A program made the position numbers and the translations under genes. A model generated the notes under the pieces. That model did no database searches, was not told where the DNA came from, and saw only the letters and a list, made by a program, of their open reading frames with translations. This document shows, piece by piece, positions 1 through 26,454 of a stretch of DNA of 64,000 nt. The stretch spans positions 6,009,823 to 6,073,822 of the forward strand of contig OZ025273.1 in the NCBI GenBank assembly GCA_964019165.1, in the 5' to 3' direction. Within the stretch, counting starts at the first letter, position 1. The number at the start of each line of letters is the position of its first letter. The stretch is from Mastigias papua (lineage: Eukaryota; Cnidaria; Scyphozoa; Rhizostomeae; Mastigiidae).

Positions 1-404
1 AAAGGGACTTATGCGGACAAGTAACCAAATTTCAGAGTTATCGAATGATTACAACAAAGTTGTATCTTATGCCTTATACTTTCTTATCTATTTCAACATT
101 TATAACTCACTTCCATGCAGTTATTTAGCAAAGCATGCATTAAAAAATATTCCGCAGACAGTTCAAATCGCACTATCATGTGGCTAGGTGCGCTCTTCCT
201 AGACAAGAATCCAATGATAAAAAGGAAACACTGACATAAGGAAGCTCGAAATGGCTAACATCGGTAACAAGCTACCAATGAGAATACAGACTAAATTTTT
301 CATGCACTTATTGCAAATACTCAACAATAATTACAAGAATCAAATCTCAGAGACAAAAGAAAACAAATACAACTGGCGGTTGGTGGCTCTCAATTTTCTA
401 AACA
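1..404. other. Non-coding flank, nothing recognised
   Basis: I see no chitin synthase exon, transposon protein or RNA gene here. The exon expected after CHS-A exon 7 (the one carrying SPGCFS) is not found on the minus strand between here and 2283, so the rest of CHS-A lies outside the window. A 76-codon frame at 251-481 runs into a dispersed repeat and has no recognisable content. Confidence 0.5.
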
Positions 405-735
405 ACACACGTTTTTTTTATAAGAAACAATTATGTAAGAAACATGTGGCTCAAATCAGGCAAACGTTAAGAAACGATTAAGAAACACAGGCAGGCTGAG
501 TTTCAAAAGTAAACTTGAAAAATCAGTTTTTGCGAGAAAATCTTTAATTGAACTGGAAACAAAATACAAATACCATCCGTCTCTTAAATGTTTTTAACTA
601 AAACTTCAATTTTTCGTCTCATATTTGCCTTGCTGCTATAGGAAATTTCAAGAATTTTAAGAAACACTCAAGAAACATTTAAGACTGGATTTGAGAAAAT
701 ACTGAGCAACATCCAGATTGAAAGGAGGAAGTTTG
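405..735. repeat. Dispersed repeat, copy 1
   Basis: This segment and 2688-3030 are collinear diverged copies in the same orientation. Shared landmarks, in order, are a run of T followed by ATAAGAAAC, AAGAAACACA(G/A)GCAGGCT, AAAAGTAAACTTGAAAA, and ACATCCAG followed by AAAGGAG(G/A)AAGTTTGT. It is rich in AAGAAAC words and has no coding potential. Similar words recur at 11620-11650 and, reverse-complemented, near 53260-53650, which suggests a mobile family of unknown type. Confidence 0.6.
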
Positions 736-959
736 TTTCATATAAAAAAAAGTGTGTATGCCGCATCAATCTCAATCTCTTGTCATGTGACATATTAATA
801 CAGTTTAAACTCTTAAAATACAAAACAATATGTAGTTCCCACTTTTGAAATATTGAAGTAATATTACTTGTAAACCGCACCAGCATTACTATCAAAATTA
901 ATCCCCTACCCATTGAGTCCTGTTGCAGTTTTCGAATTTCAAGGTGTCATAGAAATACG

Positions 960-2130
960 TGTGCATAATCACATCTTTGCATAAAGACGTGTGTAGAATA
1001 AATATGTTGTATATATGTGATCGCATGATTTTTGCACAAAACGTAGGTATAACAAGTGTGATGCAGATATGTGATCATGTGATTATATGTTCGTACAAAA
1101 AACCTGTATGTGATAAATATGATGCATATGTGTGATCACATGCTTGCATAAAACCTATATGTGATAAATATGATGTATATATGTGATCACATGCTTGCAT
1201 AAAACCTATATGTGATAAATATGATGCATATGTGTGATTACATGCTTGCATAAAACCTATATGTGATAAATATGATGTATATATGTGATCACATGCTTGC
1301 ATAAAACCTATATGTGATAAATATGATGTATATATGTGATCACATGCTTGCATAAAACCTACATGTGATAAATATGATGTATATATGAGATCACATGCTT
1401 GCATAAAACCTATATGTGATAAATATGATGTATATATGTGATCACATGCTTGCATAAAACCTATATGTGATAAATATGATGCATATGTGTGATTACATGC
1501 TTGCATAAAACCTATATGTGATAAATATGATGTATATATGTGATCACATGCTTGCATAAAACCTATATGTGATAAATATGATGTATATATGTGATCACAT
1601 GCTTGCATAAAACCTACATGTGATAAATATGATGTATATATGAGATCACATGCTTGCATAAAACCTATATGTGATAAATATGATGTATATATGTGATCAC
1701 ATGCTTGCATAAAACCTATATGTGATAAATATGATGTATATATGTGATCACATGCTTGCATAAAACCTATATGTGATAAATATGATGTATATATGTGATC
1801 ACATGCTTGCATAAAACCTACATGTGATAAATATGATGTATATATGAGATCACATGCTTGCATAAAACCTATATGTGATAAATATGATGTATATATGTGA
1901 TCACATGCTTGCATAAAACCTATATGTGATAAATATGATGTATATATGTGATCACATGCTTGCATAAAACCTACGTGTGATAAATATGATGTATGTATGT
2001 GATCACATGCTTGCATAAAACCTATATGTGATAAACATAATGTATTTATGGATCGACATGACTTTGCATAGAAACATAAGTATACAATTGTATATGATGT
2101 ATATTTGTGGTCATATGATGTTCTTATAAA
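960..2130. repeat. 51-bp tandem satellite with higher-order structure
   Basis: About 18-20 head-to-tail copies of a 51-bp unit. Each unit contains GTGATCACATGCTTGCATAA and a GATAAATATGATG block. The outer units (below about 1100 and above about 2030) are strongly diverged, while the central ones are nearly identical. Variant units recur in order (a TGAGATCACATG variant, and a TGTGATTACATG variant spaced five units apart), so part of the array amplified as a block of about 255 bp. Because 51 is divisible by three, one minus-strand frame stays open through the array; I do not regard it as a protein. The array lies on the 3' side of CHS-A exon 7. Confidence 0.95.
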
Positions 2131-2283
2131 AACGGATGTAAAAATGGCATATATAAAGGAGATCACATGATGTTCTTAAGAAACGTTTATATAAAATGGT
2201 GCATACATGTGATCACAAAATGCTCTTATATAACGTGTATATACATATCATGAAGTCAGAATGTTACTTAAATTGAAATCTAC

Positions 2284-17330
<15,047 letters not shown>

Positions 17331-17766
17331 AGATGAAACCTAAATGAGGAAATAGCTATCTTTTAAAAAGAAAGTTTAGGAAATGAGCTAATACAAAAAT
17401 GAATCAATTTTATCTGAAACCCAAATGAAAGGATAAATGCATTTACACTTAAAACACAATAATCCATGACTGAGCCTGCAACACAAACCACCTTTCAATC
17501 AGTTGGTATACAAAGGGAAGCAAAATAAATCTTCAACACAGAAGGTGCAACAGCATACCCTAGTCTTCAAAACCTCTTAGAGAGAGGAAGAGAGGAATGG
17601 AATTAATGTCTTACTTTCTTACTTTGTACATTCATACCTTCTTACATTCCTAGTTTCATACACTTTTTAAGATTTTTATCATCTTAATTTTTTACACTTC
17701 ACTAGTAATATACTTTTAACAATAATAGATAAAAAGCAAATAAGAATGACAATTTTCTTTGATTTG

Positions 17767-17867
17767 CATTCTACAAGCACTAGAACTGTTTAAATATATA
17801 AGAGCTTTCATCTGAATTTAACTCTCATATACTAAAACACATTAAGAGTTCTAGTGCTTGTAGAATG
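17767..17867. mobile_element. 101-bp MITE with 21-bp inverted ends
   Basis: Perfect 21-bp terminal inverted repeats, with an outer sequence of CATTCTACAAGCACTAGAAC, enclose about 59 bp. It is non-coding and lies about 440 bp upstream of the CHS-A start. Confidence 0.7.
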
Positions 17868-18377
17868 GACTGTAAAGAAAGCTGTTTCACAGTTGTAGAT
17901 TCGACAAAAACACATCATTACCTTAAGATGACAAAGCCCTTGCATATTTTATGGGAAATGCCTGATTTAAGTAGGCAGGTTCAACATTATAATATCTCCT
18001 TAAGTTTCTAACTGTTACATTAAAGTCAATCACTATCCTTTTATTGGATTATATTTGATTCTTTTTTCAAATTTCTTACATGTCAATTGATATGTTCCAA
18101 TAATGTGTAACCTTACTCGTGCAACTGAAAATGGATACAATTTGTTGGAAAGCTAAGAAAACTGTCGTTTTTATTTGCTTGTTATCTAGTATTATATCAA
18201 TGAGAACCTTCTATCTATACATGTATCATACATTAACCTATGATAAGGTTAGTATGCACAGATGTGTTAACATTGATGCATGGCGGATATATGGGTAATA
18301 AATCTGTGGTATTGCACAGATGAACTATTTTCATATGGATATTACTTTGTTGAATGTTAGAAATAATTGTAAATTTG

Positions 18378-18740
18378 CCAGCCGCCAAAGTTAAGCAGGG
18401 AAACGAAATATTAAATAAAACTAAATAAACTTAAATACAAATTAAATAATACTAACAAAAGATCAGTCAACAATTACGAGTAATTTAGTTGACCCAATGA
18501 TGTTATTAACGGATGATACTGAGCTCTGATTTCTAATTATTATGGGAACAGTGATTATGGAACACTGTTCCCATAGTACTTAGAAATCAGGGCTCAGTGT
18601 CATCCTTCAATAACATCATTGGGTCAACTAAATTACTCCTAATTTAGTGACTGATCTTCATTTAGTACTATTTAATTTTACTTAAGATATTTAGTGTTAT
18701 TTAATATCTCATTGTCCAGCTTAACATTGGTGGCTGGCGG
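18378..18740. mobile_element. Foldback element with about 170-bp arms
   Basis: A large imperfect palindrome. The outer ends are GCCAGCCGCCAAA and the inverse TTGGTGGCTGGC. The inner arms contain TTAGTTGACCCAATGATGTT and its complement around a short centre near 18558. It is non-coding and MITE-like, about 1.1 kb upstream of CHS-A. No target duplication could be assigned. Confidence 0.75.
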
Positions 18741-18992
18741 GTACTGTTAATAATAAGAATGTTTCCATATAATAGTATAACGTAAAATTCTTCTTTACTG
18801 ACTTAGAGGTACATGGCAGCTCTCAACGTTTCGACTGAGGAAGTGTTCGAGAGTTCATTTTGAATTCTCCGCTGTATTCCAGGGTAAATTTTAGAGCTAT
18901 CAAACAGATTATGCATGAGTCCTGTTGCTAAGTTGACAGACAAGTCATCAGTAAGTGGTTGGCAAGCAAGATTTATTGTCTTTATTGTTAAG

Positions 18993-19173
18993 TACAGTTA
19001 AATCTCGTTACGTCGTGCCCTGGATACGTCGGACTTACGCTTAGTCGGACTGATTTCTCATTCCCCTTGGATTCACTCCAGCTTATTCAGAGACTTGGAT
19101 AACTCGGACATTTGTTAACTCGGACAAATTTCCAGTCTCCCTTGAGAGTCCGACATAACGGTAATCTACTGTA
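18993..19173. mobile_element. pogo/Tigger-like MITE
   Basis: It starts TACAGTTAAATCTCGTTACG and ends with the imperfect inverse (CATAACGGTAATCTACTGTA). The interior has TCGGAC/ACTCGGACA words typical of pogo-related short elements that insert at TA. About 181 bp and non-coding. Similar words (ATAACGA, CTCCCGGTATAACGAACT) near 63530-63560 may mark another decayed relative. Confidence 0.5.
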
Positions 19174-19440
19174 TAGTGAAGGTGGCACTACACTCATAGT
19201 GATCAATACCCTTACCCTTACGTGACCGGCATTTAACAGGAGCTTTGGAGCGAGTCTTTCACTGCCATACTTTCCCGTCTCCGTCAAACAAGACTTTCCC
19301 TCTTGTCATGTGATCTTGATAAAGTCAACTTCCGCTTCAATTTAATTTCCAAGTATATTATATGCGCATGCTCAGACCTTCAAAAGTTAGGCCGACGTCC
19401 CAATCACTCCAAATCATTTTCATTTTCATTTTCAGTTTCA

Positions 19441-19520
19441 TATTCATTTTTTTAACAAAGGCAGGGTAGCCCTCCAGCACAAGTGCTCGTTTTCAAGGGG
19501 CCCTCCCAAAAATAAAAGTA
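19441..19520 (-). repeat. LINE 3'-end-like fragment
   Basis: Reverse-complemented, this resembles the tail blocks at 30905-30960 and 56180-56235: a GGGCCCCTTGAAA-like stretch followed by GGGCTACCCTGCC and a simple A/T-rich end. It is probably a 3' untranslated end of a CR1/L2-like LINE. Confidence 0.4.
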
Positions 19521-20305
19521 GAATTATAATGTATAAGTGAATAAACTACCAAAAAGTAAAAAAAATGTATGCAAAATCTCGTTACAATCAAAAAGCCGCA
19601 TCAGGCACGAAGCTGGGGGTGGACACGGGGGTCTTGACGGTCCAGCTAGAAGGTTTTGCCCCTCTTTGCCACCCCCAAACTGTTTAAGTGGAAAGTATGC
19701 TTTTGCTAACAACTTAGAAAAGACAGATTTGACGCAAAACAACCTGAATATCTACGTTTCTTACACGCATATAAATGATTTCAGCATTCTAATTTTTTCT
19801 AGAATGGATTTATCTTTTAATTTGCAAGGGACTTTTTCCTAGAATCTAAAAGGCATGGTCTCTATCCTTCGATTAAAAGTAAAATAAATATATCATTTTA
19901 TATACCGCAGTTTTGATGCCAGCATCCTCAACTGTGCTATAAACGTAATGCTAATTAGCTTTACAAGTCTGTTCAATACTGTTTATTCAAGACTTATTAA
20001 AAAGAAATGTCTTGATCTTTTTTAAATGTTTCAATATCAGCACATTTCTTTACCTAATTTGAAAATCATCCCATAGTCGTGGCCCCATCATGCTAAAGAA
20101 TGTATTTGCAAAAGTTTGTCTTGTTACTTTAAGAACGTCTAGATTCGCTACTACCCCCAGCATTTTCAAAGCTAGCTTCCCTACTGAACCGCATTTACAA
20201 GAAGAGTTATAAATTTGAAAAATTCAAAATCAATTTCTTAAAACCCCTAAGGGATGACGCCTGCTAAACCCCAGCTGATAGGCTATTCAACATCTGTGTT
20301 TGTCT

Positions 20306-20640
20306 TTAAGAAAATGCTTTTTGTCCGGTTGACGTCGTTTCCACCTTAGACGGGCTCTGCGGTGCCAAACTATTCAGAATGAGCAATATCACCGCACTGG
20401 TAGCAAGGCTGATGTGATCAGCATACATAGAGACAGTGGAATCATGGATAGTAAGTGACTGATAATAAGCAAGATTAGAAAGAGTAAGGTGCCATGGCAT
20501 GAACCTTGTGGCACTCCAACATCTACACTACCACTCTCAAAATCAACCCCATTAACCGTACAAAATTGCTTGTGATTGGCGATGTAGGATGTTGACCATA
20601 AAAGTTCCCCGAAAAATCTGATAATATGGGCTCCACTCAC
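20306..20640 (-). pseudogene. Frameshifted LINE reverse transcriptase fragment
   Basis: Minus-strand frames give SGSVDVGVPQGSCHGTLLFL (the conserved GVPQGSxLGPLLF box) and, in a second frame, SMYADHISLAT, where the catalytic YADD has become YADH. A frameshift lies between the two. It is a remnant of a CR1/L2-type non-LTR element. Confidence 0.8.
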
Positions 20641-23180
20641 TGTAGGACATCATTTTTGTGGAATTAATCACTAGAAAGAGTCAATAGATCTAAAGTAAAG
20701 CAATAAACATGTAGAATGCGACAAAGATAAAATGGAAGTTAAATACTATATTACCATATCAACCGACTTGGTTGTCTAAAAATTGGTGTCAGCTGTTATG
20801 AAGTATGGTGCAATGGGGTATGAGGGTCTGGGGGCGTCAATTCCTAGGAAAACTTTAGGATCACGCCCATTGAATAGTTTTGGGATCATGCCCTTTGAAT
20901 TTTAGGAAACTCTTCTCTCAAATGTAGAGGTTCATCCGTTCTATATAGAAAATGGCAAATATTTACATGCGCTTGAGAAACTTCAATAGGTTTTTGTAAA
21001 TTCAAAAAATGTACGGGATATTTACTTGTCCATATATCCCCGTGACTCTGTCACTGCTCAGAATCTCGACTTTAGTAAGCGACCGCTAACACTCTGCTTG
21101 AATAAAGGCAAACTTAACCATAAATATTTTTAGTTTCATAAATGTTTTAGTTCGAACTTTGAAGTATTCTTGAATTGTTCTTGAGCGAGACAAGTGTAAT
21201 TTTGCCTGAAAATCTAGCTGAAAAATTGAAATCTTTTTAATGTGTTACTTTATCTTAAAACAATACAATAAGAGAGTGTAGCTATTATTGTATAATAAGT
21301 ATACTCGGCATCTACAGTAGAGGAGGGAGGGAAAATCTTATTAGAACCAATGTTCTATTAAAGCCCCTACGACCCAGTGGCGCCATACCTTATGGATAGG
21401 GAATTCTGCAATTTTGATGACAAAGCAATGCAATTTCTTCAAAAAAACTTAACAAAGAGATGAAGAGATTATATTCCAAGCTTTGGTAGCTTTGATTCCA
21501 TTGAGCAAAACCATGTTAAATTATATTTCTTGCACTAGAACCATTTATTCTTGCGGAAAATAGGCAAGGTTGTGTCCTCTGGCTGCCTTCATTGAGCAAA
21601 GTTGGAGAGAATTGGCTCTGCTCAAAGTGGAAAAGTTTTTGTTGGTTCCTTTCATGCACATGGCAATTAGGTGATGGCAAGCAAGGAAGGATAGAAAAAT
21701 GTGATTAAGTGTTTTAATAGATTATATGTATGCTTCCTACGTTCTGCTATGTTGCAGTATCGTCGGTGCCTTCTTCACCATCAAAATCATGTTCACTGTT
21801 TTAAAACTAAACTTAATCTTCAACAAGAGACATGCCAAGCCTCGGATAAACAGGTGTGAAGCTCTCGAGCAGCAGCTTTAAGCATCTTTTTGCACATGGC
21901 CTTCAAACATAACTTTAACGAAAGTCACCTTGCAATGGGCTCACAGGAAAAAGTCCCAATGATCCACTGGCTATAATACCTTTGGTTTTGAGTTCCTCTA
22001 CGTTGACCAATCCACTGTCTTGAAGTAAGTTGTCAAAGAAGCTTGCCCATTTTCTTCCCGTGCTTGTGTGGCCCTCATTAGATCCCCACAAGATTAGATG
22101 TGAATACGTATGTCTGGTACAGTGACCAGAAATTCTCATTCTCTATAATTGGGCCCTTATCAACACCTTTTGGTTTCTCTTGGTAGAGCTCTTCACTTTT
22201 CAAGTTTTGCTTCCAAAGAGCATTCAGTGTCATTTAATCATTCTCGGATAGCAGCTGTCAGCTCGTTTTGAAGCTTCAGGTGAGCATCCATGTTTTCGTC
22301 CTATATAAAATAACAATCCCAGTTTCAATTTTCGTGTCATTTTCGATTTCCAGATTTGTGCAGCTTATGGATTGCGCATCCGCAAGTGCCTTAGGTACAT
22401 TTTGCGTCCAAGCACCAAAGTCAAGGTTGTTGCGAAGATGAAGTACCTGGGGGCTATTTGTGTTTCATTTATTTCAATATATTAAAAATATGGGTTCTCT
22501 CTCCGACCACGCCCTCACCATGATGAATGGAATTAAAATATAGGCGAAGATACAGATGGTGTTCAGGCTGAGATCCAGGAAAAATTTTTAATGAAAAGTA
22601 AAGTTGAGAGATAAATACTTCTTGGAATGCTCTTGTTAAGGTTCCCACTCCTTGTGACACCATGCCTAATGGATGCAGGGGTAGACCCAGGCTCAAAACT
22701 GAGCGCGGAACCAAGCAAGCGTGAAGTGTCAGACATCATGGGTGCAAAATATTTTAGACCACACCCTTAAAATCGAGGAAAACCATAGGCAAACATGAGT
22801 GCCCAGCCATACTGCTTAACAACAGTTTTCATTCCAAAAAGGATAGAAAAGGAATTATTGTCTTAAATGCTACTGTCATTAGATATGAGAACATACTTTA
22901 CAGAAGTTGTTTACTGATACTGCTATCAGAATGTACACACTTAATCAAATCCTGCTACACATTTTCCTTTAGGTGCAAGTTATGTTTACCTCTCTCCTTC
23001 ATAGTAGAAAAGTAAAGGTTCATACTTATGTGAAGTTGCTCGTTATTACTAATGCAGCTCGAATTCATTATGTTAGAGAATAAGTATACGTTTAAGTGCG
23101 TGTAAGAATCACAATAATCATTGTCGAATCATGTTCTTTCTTGAGTGTATTTTTCATTATTTGTAAAACCTAAAGCAAGC
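20641..23180. other. Intergenic, nothing recognised
   Basis: About 2.5 kb between the two CHS genes without a coding unit I can support. Frames of 65-82 codons (21915-22139, 22469-22714, both minus) have no recognisable features. Confidence 0.4.
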
Positions 23181-23185
23181 AATTG

Positions 23186-23256
23186 ACGCACAAAGTCAGG
23201 GGTATCGAGTTCGCATCCCGCACGGGTCAGTTATTTTCTCGCATTTTAAATTTTCA
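23186..23256 (+). repeat. tRNA-derived SINE-like fragment, copy 3
   Basis: A 5'-truncated diverged copy of the tRNA-like head found at 38890-38962. It includes CACAAAGTCAGGGGT, a degenerate B-box (GAGTTCGCATCCC) and the same 3' flank (GTTATTTTCTCGCA). This shows that the tRNA-like unit plus its tail moves as a dispersed family. Confidence 0.7.
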
Positions 23257-23705
23257 TAATTCTGTTGTTCTCTTGCAGCAACCTGTGCAACTTCATATCT
23301 TCGTAACTGTTGTTCTGATACCATTAACTCATGCCTTCTCCTTTCTAATTCCAGCTGCTCCTTTTTTAAAACAAGCTCTTCATTTTGCTTCTCCTCTTTT
23401 TTCAACTACACCCCACAAAAGAGATATTGTCAAAGTACCGACGTTTCGGATATTTCGTTTTATTGGTGGAGTTCCCTGCTCCAAATCATAGTCGAAACAC
23501 TCTTCCGTTTTTCGTTTTTTGGTTGCACCATACGTCTCTAGGGCTTTGCTGGCATACGTCTACAGCAGCTTTTTATTCTCTTCCTCATACTTTCTATCTA
23601 ACTCACTCTCCAATTCTACTAGGCTCTCGAATTCAGGAATTCGCTCAATAATTTCATTCATGATCTTGTCATTTTTCGAATTATCTGGCGAAATTCCAGA
23701 TCCCC
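23230..23705 (-). pseudogene. Degenerate coiled-coil protein ORF
   Basis: The minus strand reads, through at least one stop and a frameshift, an acidic and basic helical protein: IIERIPEFESLVELESELD, then KKRKTEECFDYD, then KKEQLELERRRHELMVSEQQ. This is the style of coiled-coil accessory proteins encoded by some DNA transposons and of Myb/SANT-type regulators. The family cannot be named from sequence alone. The last part overlaps the tRNA-like SINE fragment. Confidence 0.45.
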
Positions 23706-23746
23706 TTTAATCACTTTTACGGTATCCACGCTCTTGCGTCTATCTA

Positions 23747-24219
23747 CAGGGGCGGATTCATGGGGGGGGGGGTTGAGAGGGTTGTACAAACCACTCAAAA
23801 TAGGGCGAGCTGATTTCGACGCGCATACAGCTGACTTGAATTATTGCTGACTCTGCGGTATTTTAAACAGTTCCCATTGATGTTTGCGAAGGAGAGCGTA
23901 ATGAAACGTGCCCAGACTTTTTACATTGGCCGCAACCCTCTCGAAATGCACATATCACAGTTCAAACTTCCGTCATACACGCAGGTTAAACCTCGTCGAA
24001 CTAGGTTACGACTAAATGTTGGTCATGCCTTATTAGCAGCCTTTGTGTTTAATGCAGTTTCTTTATCTATGAACAACAGAGTAGCGCAACAACTGGTCAG
24101 TCGAGCTGGTCCAAAATTGAGTGGATTCAGAGAGTTTCCGATTTTATTGACTCATTGTTGTTGCTTACTACCAGAGGAATACTGTAACCCAGTCAGGAAC
24201 ATTGCTGTATCCGCCCCTG
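23747..24219. mobile_element. hAT-like element, CAGGGGCGGAT ends
   Basis: Begins CAGGGGCGGATTCA next to a G10 run and ends with the inverse TGTATCCGCCCCTG. The same terminal signature occurs at 43236 and, diverged, at 41485. No 8-bp target duplication is preserved here. An open frame at 23844-24281 runs through it but has no transposase features. Confidence 0.55.
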
Positions 24220-24630
24220 GCCTGCAAGCGAGGAGTGTCCAACTCTTTCCAATCCTTTTGATACGTGCTTTGTACTGGTAAGGCTCTTGGAATAGCGGTG
24301 TTCAAAGCAGATACTCGTCCATAGTTTCAGACCACACTGCCAACCGCTTCCTATTCATGCTTCCTGTGTAAGACTATTTTTCTTCTTGAAAGCAGCAAGG
24401 GAGGGTGATTGCTTTATTTTATCATCTAGATGTTCATGCGATGCACAATCAGAACCTAGTGACAGATGTCAAACTCGATCAGCGAGAATGCAGTTAACTT
24501 TTGTTGATATTTCGTGTGATTTTTCTCGATTTCCTAAACACTAGCATTAAATAAATGACGATGATTATTATTACTATTAGTAGCACGTAGAGAGCATACA
24601 CACCTTAGATTGAAGCATTTAATTCGGTTC
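24220..24630. other. Intergenic, nothing recognised
   Basis: No coding or repeat signal that I can support. Confidence 0.35.
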
Positions 24631-24639
24631 TTTTCTATT

Positions 24640-25640
24640 TTCAGGATATGAACAATGTGATCCATGCCCACATATTATGGGAGTGGGAGGAGAGTTGTTG
24701 ATCATTGCATTTTATGTTGACGAATAGTTGATAGTTTCAAGTAGCAAGAGGATGCTGCGTCAAGAAACAGGAGCATTAAAGAAGAGATTTTTGCATGAAG
24801 ACATGGGAGAAGCTCATTCTTGCTTAGAAATTTGAATTCTACGTGACAGAGTCGACAAAAGATCCTACTTCATTAAGCAGGAAGAAACCTTGAGAATTAA
24901 ATTAATTAAAGAAATATCATATGCAAGACTGCAGAGCCGTAGCAACCTTACAGGAACTTGGTTCCAGATTAATGCCAAATGAAGCTGATTGCATTGACAA
25001 ACAGAAATATCAATCATTAATTGGCAACTTAGCCTGTGCTGTAACAGGTACAAGGCCTGATATATCACAAGTTCTCGGTTCAGTTAATCAATTTAGTTCA
25101 AGCCCTGGTAACGTTCATTGGAAGAGTGCTAAACGTATAATGCGCTACATCAAAGGTACTCTTGATTGTGGTATATTGTTCGATGAAACTAAAGAAACAG
25201 AAATTCAACTCAGAGAATTCATAGATCCTGATTGGGGAAGTGATCCTAATGGACGCAAGTCAAGTTCGGGAAATCTATTCACTTTGTGTGAAGGAGTTAT
25301 CAGTTGACTAAGCAAAAGCAAGCTACAATTTCACTGTTATCAACAGAAGCAGAATACATCGCTGCAAGAATTGCTGCACAAGAAGCAGTCTGGCTAAAGC
25401 CTTACTAGCTGATTTAAAGCTCAATCAGGAAGCACCAACTGTTATTGAAGAAGACAATCAAGGGCCAAATGCGATTTCAAAAATCCAAAGTTCCATGGAC
25501 GCACAAAAGCATGTGGACATTAGATGTCATTTTATTTGGTATAAAGTTGAACTCATAGAAAAGGTTCTTCAATATTTTCCTACCAGCAATATGTTAGCTG
25601 ATATGCTTACCAAAGTTTTACCGAAGAATCAGTTATAAAA
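24640..25640 (+). pseudogene. Ty1/copia RT-RNase H remnant
   Basis: Frames in order: a reverse transcriptase tail with FYVDE followed by a stop (YVDD catalytic box degraded), LKKRFLHEDMGEAHSCL, SLIGNLACAVTGTRPDIS, WKSAKRIMRYIKGTLDCGI, then RNase H with ISLLSTEAEYIAA and finally SNMLADMLTKVLPK. This is the canonical C-terminal half of a Ty1/copia polyprotein. Stops and frameshifts show it is dead. No gag, protease or integrase was found upstream. Confidence 0.88.
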
Positions 25641-25747
25641 GTGTCGAACAACGCTCGGTATGAATAACAAAGTGTAACAAGAAATTGATGGAGATTGGCT
25701 GTTTCAAATCTTGATATTTATTAATCATTCGAAGTGGGAGTGTGAAG

Positions 25748-26385
25748 GAAATCGAGAAGAATCATATGAATTGTCAACAATATAAATTGCATTCGCTCTG
25801 ATCGAGTTTGATATCGATCACTAAGTGTCTTGTTTGTACCGTATCAATTACTAACTTCTTCTCATTGTTATGTTCAAATGCTACATTTGTGTCATCTCTT
25901 TTTGTGTCATCTATTCTTTGTTGACCAAATGTTCTTGTCATTGTTGACCAAATGTTCTTGTTTTTGTTGACCAAATATTTTTTTCCTTGCGTCTATTGAA
26001 ATACGGTTGCTACCTACCAGCTGCAGCATAGCTGCCAAATGTCTGAGAACCGTGTCAGGTCTGTTTTCTCCCAACCTAATTGACCAATCATCATGCAGGA
26101 TTCTGAAAACACATGCTAAGACTAGGCCCGTTTTGCATGATGATTGGTCAATTACGTTGAGAGATAAATAGACCTGACAGGGCTCTCAAACATTGGGTAA
26201 CTATGCTACCAGCTGCTATCCTTCATACTAAACGATAAACTGAGATTGAGTAATATTTGTACAGCACGAATTCGATGTTTTTCATTCTATCTTTGTTCAA
26301 GTTTAAGAGAGAAAGTATTTGTTCTCAAATGTAAGTTGTGCCAATAACGCTTATTAATCTTTTGTCTTTGCTTCTCATCAGAGGA
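25748..26385 (+). repeat. Probable 3' LTR region of the copia element
   Basis: Directly after the RNase H remnant, a purine tract (GAAGTGGGAG) precedes TGTGAAGGAAATCGAG, the position and TG start expected of a 3' LTR. The end is not clear and no 5' partner is visible in the window, so this is an inference from position. A palindrome at 26016-26221 lies inside it. Confidence 0.4.
26016..26221. mobile_element. Foldback of about 205 bp
   Basis: An imperfect palindrome with arms of about 90 bp containing AATTGACCAATCATCATGCA and its complement, and outer words ACCAGCTGCAGCATAG and CTATGCTACCAGCTGC. It is either a MITE inserted in the copia LTR or an intrinsic hairpin of that LTR. Confidence 0.65.
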
Positions 26386-26454
26386 CATGTGTCATTATCC
26401 AAATCCTAAAAGAAGTTAAGGATGCATAGAAGTTGATCTCGACTCTTCATAACA

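Noticed and set aside
960..2130. CRISPR-like array
   Set aside because: The units are contiguous with no unique spacers, and the window is animal DNA with spliced genes.
1075..2166. A 363-codon minus-strand frame with a 17-residue repeat
   Set aside because: It exists only because the 51-bp satellite unit is divisible by three and lacks a stop in that frame. No non-repeat protein sequence flanks it.
26375..26400. CTGATGAG on the minus strand as another hammerhead
   Set aside because: No GAAAC box or stem II follows.
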